Below, piece by piece: positions 15,335 to 20,313 of a stretch of 20,313 nucleotides of DNA. The stretch's first letter is position 1, and each line of letters begins with the position of its first letter. A program made the position numbers and the translations under genes. The notes beneath the pieces are model-generated. The model ran no database searches. It was not told the origin of the DNA and was given only the letters and a program-made list of their open reading frames with translations. The stretch is from MED-G116 sp038107835 (GTDB taxonomy: Bacteria > Pseudomonadota > Alphaproteobacteria > Puniceispirillales > Puniceispirillaceae): assembly GCA_038107835.1 (NCBI GenBank), contig JAYNHH010000037.1, positions 1 to 20,313 of the forward strand, given 5' to 3'.

Positions 15335-17122
15335 ATGCGACAATGGCGAACTTTGGGACACTTCGATGGTATCAGTGCGCCCGATCGGAGGCCTTTGTCT
15401 GTCCCGCAAAATTTGGCGGGTTTTGGCCTTGCATCCCTGCTGGTGATTGGTCTTGCCGGCTGTTCAGGCAGTCATCTGGGCGATGGTGTTCTTGCCGGCA
15501 CCGCCAAGCCAATCCATGTCCAGTCAAAAACGGAAAGCAGCGCCGGTCATTTTCTGGCGGCCCGCCAGGCGCTCTATTTCAATGATATTGACCAGTCGGC
15601 GAATTTCTTCCTCGAAACGCTGCGCGATGACAGTGATAATGCCGACCTGCTTCGCCAGACCTTCATGACGCAATATTATCAGGGAAACATCACCAAGGCA
15701 GCTGCGCTTGGCAGGCAGATGGAGCAGCTCAACATCTCCTCCGCCTACAGTGCCGAACCAGCAACAGCCATTGCCATCCGGGACCAGGACTGGCAGGCGG
15801 TAATGGTGCTTGCCGACACCATGAGCGAACATTCTCCCTCGCGCCAGCTTGCGGCATTGATAAAGGCGTGGGCCCTTGTTGCCACCGGTCAGGGTGATGC
15901 CGGCATTACACATTTGACGGAAATACAGGCTGATGGCGAAGAGGCCGGTACGTCACCTGATCTCTATGTCGAGCTTCACGCTGCCCTGATGGCCGAACAT
16001 CTGGGACAGACGGAGGAGGCCACCAGACACGGTTTGCAGCTTGTCGATACACCAATGTCACCGCTGGCCGCACTGCATCTGGCGGGGTTGCTGGCTCGCA
16101 ATGGTGAACAGCAGGCGGCAGAGAAGCTGATTGACCTGCGCCTCAACGCCAATTTCAACCGCACGACCATTGCCGCATTGCTGGCATTGGAGGCGCAGAA
16201 TGGGCCGCCATCACTTCGCACCAACATGGTGCATGGCATCATCGATTTCTCGCTGTTGGCGCAGGGCCGGTCCGAGCAACAGACACTTGCCGCCCGGCTG
16301 CAGCTTGCGCGGTTCCTTGATCCTGACAGCGATGTCGCGCATCTGCTTCTCGCCCAGCAGCAGATAAAAAGCGCAAATTACCGCGACGCCATCGACAATC
16401 TGTCCACCATTGCCAGCGACGGCCCCCTTGGCCAGCCAGCAATGATCGCACTGTCCGACATTGCCAATGAAAACCGGCAGTTTTCAAAGGCCGCCTCGAT
16501 TCTGCAGCAGGCCATCGCCATCAATCCTGAAGATGGCTATCTGTACAAACTTCTCGGTGACAGCCATCGCCGCAATGCTGATTACGGAAACAGCCGGGAC
16601 GCCTATGAAGCCGCCTATGAGAAAGGCCACAGCACCAGCAATCTGCACCGCAATCTTGGCGTCACCCTTGAACGTCTTGATCAGACACAGGCTGCGGAAA
16701 AGCATCTGAAGCTGGCGCTTGAGATGAACCCTGACGATGCGTTTGCGCTGAACTATCTGGGTTACTGGTGGGCTGATCAGGGTCGCAATCTCGCCGAGGC
16801 GATTGCGCTGATCGAACGCGCTGTGAAACTGCGGCCAAACAGTGGCTATTTCGTTGATTCGCTGGGCTGGGTGCATTTTCGCCTTGGTGACGCAGAAACA
16901 GCGGTTCGATTTCTGGAACAGGCAACCGAGCTCGAACCGGCCGACTCCGAGATCACGGGCCATCTTGGTGATGTCTATTGGTATCTGGGACGGCGCGACG
17001 AGGCGCGGTTTAAATGGCGGCTGGCAATATCTCTGGCCGAAACAGAAATCGAGAAGGACAAATTTCGCACGCGCATCAAAACCGGATTGCCATCATCGGA
17101 AATCGATGGCCTGCCTCAATGA
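15335..17122 (+). CDS. TPR-repeat lipoprotein
   Basis: Predicted outer-envelope scaffold of unknown specific role. From the ATG at 15335 (AAGGG seven bases upstream, overlapping the ETF-QO stop) it has 595 residues. A signal sequence with hydrophobic core 30-42 ends in the lipobox LAGC, giving Cys43 as the likely lipidated residue. The rest is helical; clear TPR units occupy the C-terminal part, for example LYKLLGDSHRR, NLHRNLGVTLERL, AFALNYLGYWWADQG, GYFVDSLGWVHFRLG and EITGHLGDVYWYLGRRDEA. The DSLGWVHFRLG...HLGDVYW block is typical of alphaproteobacterial TPR proteins encoded beside ispE. An in-frame start at 15275 would remove the signal peptide from the N-terminus and is rejected. The stop overlaps the ispE start (ATGA). 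Confidence 0.88.
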   Translation: MRQWRTLGHFDGISAPDRRPLSVPQNLAGFGLASLLVIGLAGCSGSHLGDGVLAGTAKPIHVQSKTESSAGHFLAARQALYFNDIDQSANFFLETLRDDSDNADLLRQTFMTQYYQGNITKAAALGRQMEQLNISSAYSAEPATAIAIRDQDWQAVMVLADTMSEHSPSRQLAALIKAWALVATGQGDAGITHLTEIQADGEEAGTSPDLYVELHAALMAEHLGQTEEATRHGLQLVDTPMSPLAALHLAGLLARNGEQQAAEKLIDLRLNANFNRTTIAALLALEAQNGPPSLRTNMVHGIIDFSLLAQGRSEQQTLAARLQLARFLDPDSDVAHLLLAQQQIKSANYRDAIDNLSTIASDGPLGQPAMIALSDIANENRQFSKAASILQQAIAINPEDGYLYKLLGDSHRRNADYGNSRDAYEAAYEKGHSTSNLHRNLGVTLERLDQTQAAEKHLKLALEMNPDDAFALNYLGYWWADQGRNLAEAIALIERAVKLRPNSGYFVDSLGWVHFRLGDAETAVRFLEQATELEPADSEITGHLGDVYWYLGRRDEARFKWRLAISLAETEIEKDKFRTRIKTGLPSSEIDGLPQ

Positions 17123-17991
17123 TTCCGGCAGACCCCATCTTTCCGGCCTCACTCCATGCCGCTGCCAAGGTCAATTTGTTTCTGCACATCACCGGCAGAC
17201 GCGATGACGGCTATCATACGCTGGAGTCGGGCGTTGTGTTCACCGCATTTGGTGACCGGATCACCATCGACCGCGCCGCGACAGATGAAATCTGCATTAC
17301 CGGTCCTTTTGCCAACATCCTCAGGGATGATGGCAGTAGCAATATCTGCGCCGCCTGTCTGGACGGCTTTCGCGAGGCAGGTGGAGCATTTGAGCCGGTA
17401 AGAGTCATGATTGAGAAAAAAATTCCGGTTGGGGCAGGCCTTGGCGGCGGTTCCGCCGATGCCGCCGCGTTGCTGCGCTATCTCAATCAACACACCCTCT
17501 CGCCGCTTTCATCTGATGCGCTTCACCAGCTTGCCCTTCGTCTGGGGGCGGATGTGCCTGTCTGTCTGAATATGGCACCGGCGCGCATGGAGGGGATGGG
17601 TGAGATCATTTCGCCGCTGGCCATCAGGAATGCCGGACCCATCCTGCTTGCCAATCCGGGAACGGCGCTGGCAACAGGCGATGTTTTCAGATCCCTGACA
17701 GGCGTCGAGGTGGCAGCGAGGCAACAGAACCCCGTTCACGCACTTGACGGTGCAAACCCCTGTCAGTTGACGCGATATGGCAATGACCTTCAGGCACCTG
17801 CCTGCCGGTTGATGCCCGAGATCGCCGACTTGCTCACCACCCTTGCGGCGCAGGACGGCGCAGATGCCGTTGGCATGTCGGGTAGTGGCGCGACATGTTT
17901 TGCCATTTATTCCTCGCAGACCGCCTGTGAGGCAGCAGCCAGCGAGCTTCTTGCCAAAAACATCTGGGCGGTTGCAACGAAGATTATCTAG
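17119..17991 (+). CDS. ispE: 4-diphosphocytidyl-2-C-methyl-D-erythritol kinase
   Basis: Phosphorylates CDP-methylerythritol in the MEP pathway of isoprenoid synthesis, which ultimately supplies undecaprenyl phosphate. The 290-residue protein is a GHMP kinase: AAAKVNLFLHI at 14-24 with Lys17, GYHTLES (31-37), the glycine-rich ATP loop PVGAGLGGGSADAA at 103-116, LGADVPVCL (142-150) with the catalytic Asp145, and a C-terminal MSGSGATCF. The ATG at 17119 overlaps the TPR gene's TGA, so the two are translationally coupled. Upstream in-frame starts lie inside the TPR gene and add residues not found in the family. Confidence 0.95.
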   Translation: MIPADPIFPASLHAAAKVNLFLHITGRRDDGYHTLESGVVFTAFGDRITIDRAATDEICITGPFANILRDDGSSNICAACLDGFREAGGAFEPVRVMIEKKIPVGAGLGGGSADAAALLRYLNQHTLSPLSSDALHQLALRLGADVPVCLNMAPARMEGMGEIISPLAIRNAGPILLANPGTALATGDVFRSLTGVEVAARQQNPVHALDGANPCQLTRYGNDLQAPACRLMPEIADLLTTLAAQDGADAVGMSGSGATCFAIYSSQTACEAAASELLAKNIWAVATKII

Positions 17992-18066
17992 CGTCATTCC
18001 GCTAATTGTGACCATCATCCCAAGTGATACCGGTTACGGCGATAATGACGGGAACGATGCCTGATT

Positions 18067-20199
18067 ATGATGGAGGCGCAGCGTTTGGTTGTTCGTGTAT
18101 ATCTGCAAAGGCTGAAATCATGGCACCAGCGTGTCACGGACAGGCCGTGGCTTGACGCGCCAACGCATCGACTGACCCTTGTCACCAGCACGGTCCTGAT
18201 CTGCCTTGCCCTGTTCGCATCAGCACATATGCGGGTCTGGCAATATGACCAATGGAGCGATACGCAGGACATCTATTATGTTGAGGATTTTCCGGCCTTT
18301 TCAACAACCGATGCCGCCTATTTCCTGCTGGTGGCGCAGCAGATCAAAACCCATGGCAGTAGCGAAAACCTGATCAGAAAGCGCAGCTACCCCGATTTTG
18401 TCGATGATGTTCCGGCGGCACCGCATTCTGTCCTGGATGAACCGCTGCTGGCGGTTCTCATCAGCCATCTCTCCCCAGATGCATCGCTCAGGTCACTCTC
18501 GATGACGGCGCATCAGATGCTCCCCGTTTCGGTGGCGCTGACAGCATTGGCGGTCATTCTTGCGTTTGGCGCGGCTGGTTTCTGGAGCGAAGGCGCCATC
18601 GCCGCGCTTGGCAGCTCGCTGTCCAGCGCCTTTCTCGGGCGAACCTCGGCAGGTCGGCTGGATACCGACCAGCTAAATCTTGGGTTTTTCTATCTGATCA
18701 CGGCCCTGATCATCTGGGCGGGAAGGGCAAAAAATATCTGGGTGGCGCTGGCGCTTTGTGGCGCGGCGGCGGCGGCGACACATCTGTTTCACTGGTGGTG
18801 GCCGAAACCCATTTTGAACTGGGTCTTTCTGGTTGGACTTGTCTGGCTTGCCTATTGTGTCAACAGATCATTTGCCCGGGCCGCCCTTCTGGGTGTCGTC
18901 TATCTTGCCCTGATCAGCAATCTCAATTTCGGCCTGTCAGTCGATGTCGATGATTACACTGTCTCCATCACCTCCATCGGCCAGATGAAACTGCCAAACA
19001 CCTTTGATGCCATCACCGAGTTGAAAGTGCTTTCAGCCACCGACATGGTGGATGTCCTGATGGGCAATTTCTGGCTTGCCGTCCTTGCGGTTGTCGGGGT
19101 TATTGGTTGGGCCTTTGTCACACCTGTCTTTGCAGTGGTATTCCTGCCGGCAATCAGTCTCGCAGCCATGAACATCGTCTTTGGCAACCGGGTGGTGTTT
19201 TTTGCAGCGCCTGTTTTCTGGTTTGGCTTTGCCTGGCTGGCGCTGACCCTCAGCAGATATCTTTTCGGCCGGCTGATGGTGGTGAAGGCCGAAACACACA
19301 GAACAGGTTTCGCCAGTTCACAGGCATGTTTTGCTGCTGTCATGTTTGCCACGACCTATTTTGTCTCTTTCAACCCCCTGTCAAAACCCTATGTTCCAGA
19401 CGCTGCCTTTTCCCGTGAGGTTGTCGAGGGATTCAGGTTTCTGGGTGACCATGTCCGGCAGAGCGACCGCGACCGCGACCCGGTGATCGCCACATGGTGG
19501 GATTATGGCTATACCGCAGGTTTGTTCAGCCAGCTTCCCACCCTTGTCGATGGGGGAACGCAACGCGGACCCAGGACACATCTTTTGGCGCGCGCATTGA
19601 TGGCGCGCGATCAGAGCGAGAGTGCGCGGATCCTGAAATATATTGGCAATGACGGGACCACCGGACTCGCGCAGAACAGCACGAGCAACGCCGCGCTTGC
19701 CAAGGCCTTTTTGCAGGGTCCAACACATGACCGATCGGATATCTATCTGGTGCTGACCAACAAAATGGCGCAGTGGATGCCCTCCATTACCGCGCTCGGC
19801 CTGTGGGACAGCGAGGCCGGCACACCTCTGCCTATTCATGGTGGCACAAATCAGCTCGAATACAGGGATATTGCCTGCACTGGAAATGGCCCCCTGATTA
19901 CCTGTAGCGGCAGGCGCATTAATCTACAGGACGGAACGGTTGATGGCAGGGCCGTGCTGTCTGGTGCGGTGGAGACAGATGACGGGATGCGCGGTGCCAG
20001 CATTGATTATCCCAACCCGAGCGGCTTTTTCCTGCAATTCAACCGGCTTGACGGCGCAGCCTGGGCGGACCAGCTGCTTCACTCAAGGCTATACCACTCG
20101 ACCTTCAACAGGCTGTTCTATCATGGTGATTTCGACCCCGATCATTTCACCCCGCTGATCAATGCCTACCCCTATTACCGGGTTTACAGAATCAACTGA
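18067..20199 (+). CDS. PglB/STT3-family oligosaccharyltransferase
   Basis: Predicted inner-membrane enzyme that transfers a glycan from a polyprenyl-linked donor to asparagine of periplasmic protein. Its 710 residues match the 713 of Campylobacter PglB. Segment 36-434 is a multi-spanning membrane domain (about 11-13 spans) and 435-710 is periplasmic. Family motifs seen are Asp82 in STTDAAYF (first acidic motif), Arg192 with Asp199-Thr-Asp201 in GRTSAGRLDTDQLN (second motif), HWWWPKPILN, Glu318 in AITEL (external loop 5), Arg375 in GNRVVF, WWDYG at 477-481, TLVDGG at 492-497 and a C-terminal HSTFNRLFYHGDFD matching PglB's end. The MxxI motif appears as MAQW (567-570). It follows ispE by 75 bases. 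The start could instead be TTG at 18085, which has GGAGG eight bases upstream; ATG 18067 lacks a good site. Other GT-C enzymes (ArnT, PMT) lack WWDYG. Activity is inferred, so no symbol is given. Confidence 0.85.
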   Translation: MMEAQRLVVRVYLQRLKSWHQRVTDRPWLDAPTHRLTLVTSTVLICLALFASAHMRVWQYDQWSDTQDIYYVEDFPAFSTTDAAYFLLVAQQIKTHGSSENLIRKRSYPDFVDDVPAAPHSVLDEPLLAVLISHLSPDASLRSLSMTAHQMLPVSVALTALAVILAFGAAGFWSEGAIAALGSSLSSAFLGRTSAGRLDTDQLNLGFFYLITALIIWAGRAKNIWVALALCGAAAAATHLFHWWWPKPILNWVFLVGLVWLAYCVNRSFARAALLGVVYLALISNLNFGLSVDVDDYTVSITSIGQMKLPNTFDAITELKVLSATDMVDVLMGNFWLAVLAVVGVIGWAFVTPVFAVVFLPAISLAAMNIVFGNRVVFFAAPVFWFGFAWLALTLSRYLFGRLMVVKAETHRTGFASSQACFAAVMFATTYFVSFNPLSKPYVPDAAFSREVVEGFRFLGDHVRQSDRDRDPVIATWWDYGYTAGLFSQLPTLVDGGTQRGPRTHLLARALMARDQSESARILKYIGNDGTTGLAQNSTSNAALAKAFLQGPTHDRSDIYLVLTNKMAQWMPSITALGLWDSEAGTPLPIHGGTNQLEYRDIACTGNGPLITCSGRRINLQDGTVDGRAVLSGAVETDDGMRGASIDYPNPSGFFLQFNRLDGAAWADQLLHSRLYHSTFNRLFYHGDFDPDHFTPLINAYPYYRVYRIN
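18072..18076 (+). promoter_or_regulatory. Ribosome binding site suggesting an alternative oligosaccharyltransferase start
   Basis: GGAGG lies inside the first codons of the annotated frame and eight bases before an in-frame TTG at 18085. It is the best Shine-Dalgarno match in this region and may mark the true start, which would remove six residues. Confidence 0.35.
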
Positions 20200-20221
20200 T
20201 CTGGCTGGTCAATTTAATGGG

Positions 20222-20250
20222 TTGATTGACTGAAAAATGGGAGCTAGATT
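20222..20250 (+). promoter_or_regulatory. Candidate promoter for tRNA-Gln
   Basis: TTGATT (20222-20227), a 17-base spacer and TAGATT (20245-20250) match -35 and -10 boxes at four of six bases each. Transcription would begin about ten bases before the tRNA at 20266. Confidence 0.4.
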
Positions 20251-20265
20251 GCACCCCGATCGGAT

Positions 20266-20313
20266 TGGGGCGTGGCCAAGTGGTAAGGCATCGGTTTTTG
20301 GTATCGTGTATCG
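20266..20313 (+). tRNA. tRNA-Gln (anticodon UUG), 3' part cut by window
   Basis: The acceptor 5' strand TGGGGCG (20266-20272), the D arm with GCCAAGTGGTAAGGC and the anticodon loop TTTTGGT (20296-20302) match tRNA-Gln; the anticodon is TTG at 20298-20300. The anticodon stem pairs TCGGT with ATCGT, giving one G-U pair and an unpaired T-T at positions 27-43. Variable loop, T arm and acceptor 3' strand lie mostly beyond the window end. Confidence 0.85.

Noticed and set aside
17992..18050. Inverted repeat CGTCATT...AATGACG between ispE and the oligosaccharyltransferase
   Set aside because: Only seven pairs around a 45-base loop, no T tract; may well be chance.
20208..20230. Hairpin GTCAAT...ATTGAC after the oligosaccharyltransferase
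   Set aside because: Six pairs with an 11-base loop and no T run; part of it coincides with the candidate tRNA promoter.
18067..20313. Genomic island inserted at tRNA-Gln carrying the oligosaccharyltransferase
   Set aside because: Islands normally join the 3' end of a tRNA, whereas this gene lies on its 5' side; no integrase or direct repeat is visible and base composition looks like the neighbours.
1..20313. CRISPR arrays, insertion sequences, toxin-antitoxin pairs or defence genes
   Set aside because: No regularly spaced repeats, transposase motifs or such small gene pairs were found on either strand; the methyltransferase is an orphan CcrM without a restriction partner.

Overview
The window is a compact, gene-dense bacterial chromosome segment. 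Gene content points to an alphaproteobacterium: a CcrM-type GANTC methyltransferase with a C-terminal RAMA domain lying just downstream of rnhB, a family-4-type uracil-DNA glycosylase of the WRPPGNR type, ETF:ubiquinone oxidoreductase, and a TPR lipoprotein directly before ispE. A free-living, possibly marine lineage would fit, but that is inference. I see no insertion sequence, phage gene or CRISPR array.

Left part (1-3954): sugar-nucleotide supply. On the minus strand are gmhA (sedoheptulose-7-phosphate isomerase) and ugd (UDP-glucose dehydrogenase, cut by the window start). Divergent from them on the plus strand are galU and a phosphoglucomutase/phosphomannomutase overlapping by 4 bases. 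Together they make UDP-glucose, UDP-glucuronate and heptose precursors for surface polysaccharides.

Middle (4144-8121): glcB (malate synthase G) and apt (adenine phosphoribosyltransferase) overlap on the plus strand. They run into a convergent polyprenyl-phosphate sugar-1-phosphate transferase on the minus strand. The stop codons of apt and the transferase interlock.

Minus-strand block (8274-13560): transcribed in the order uracil-DNA glycosylase, soluble lytic transglycosylase, moaB, rnhB, ccrM. The first four are nearly contiguous; ccrM follows a 294-base leader that carries two GANTC sites and TTAA half-sites, reminiscent of cell-cycle control of ccrM in Caulobacter.

Plus-strand block (13689-20199): ETF:ubiquinone oxidoreductase, a TPR lipoprotein, ispE, and a 710-residue membrane protein that aligns along its whole length with the PglB/STT3 oligosaccharyltransferase family. 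It has the WWDYG motif, a DTD motif, the metal-binding Asp and Glu positions and the TLVDGG motif. A truncated tRNA-Gln(UUG) ends the window.

The most interesting item is the PglB-like oligosaccharyltransferase. It suggests protein N-glycosylation in a lineage not usually credited with it, and its acceptor-pocket motif is altered (MxxW instead of MxxI). The sugar-1-phosphate transferase and sugar-nucleotide genes in the same window could supply a lipid-linked donor, but that link is only inferred. Two 18-base 7-4-7 palindromes, one before the sugar transferase and one between the uracil-DNA glycosylase and ETF-QO genes, are candidate operators.
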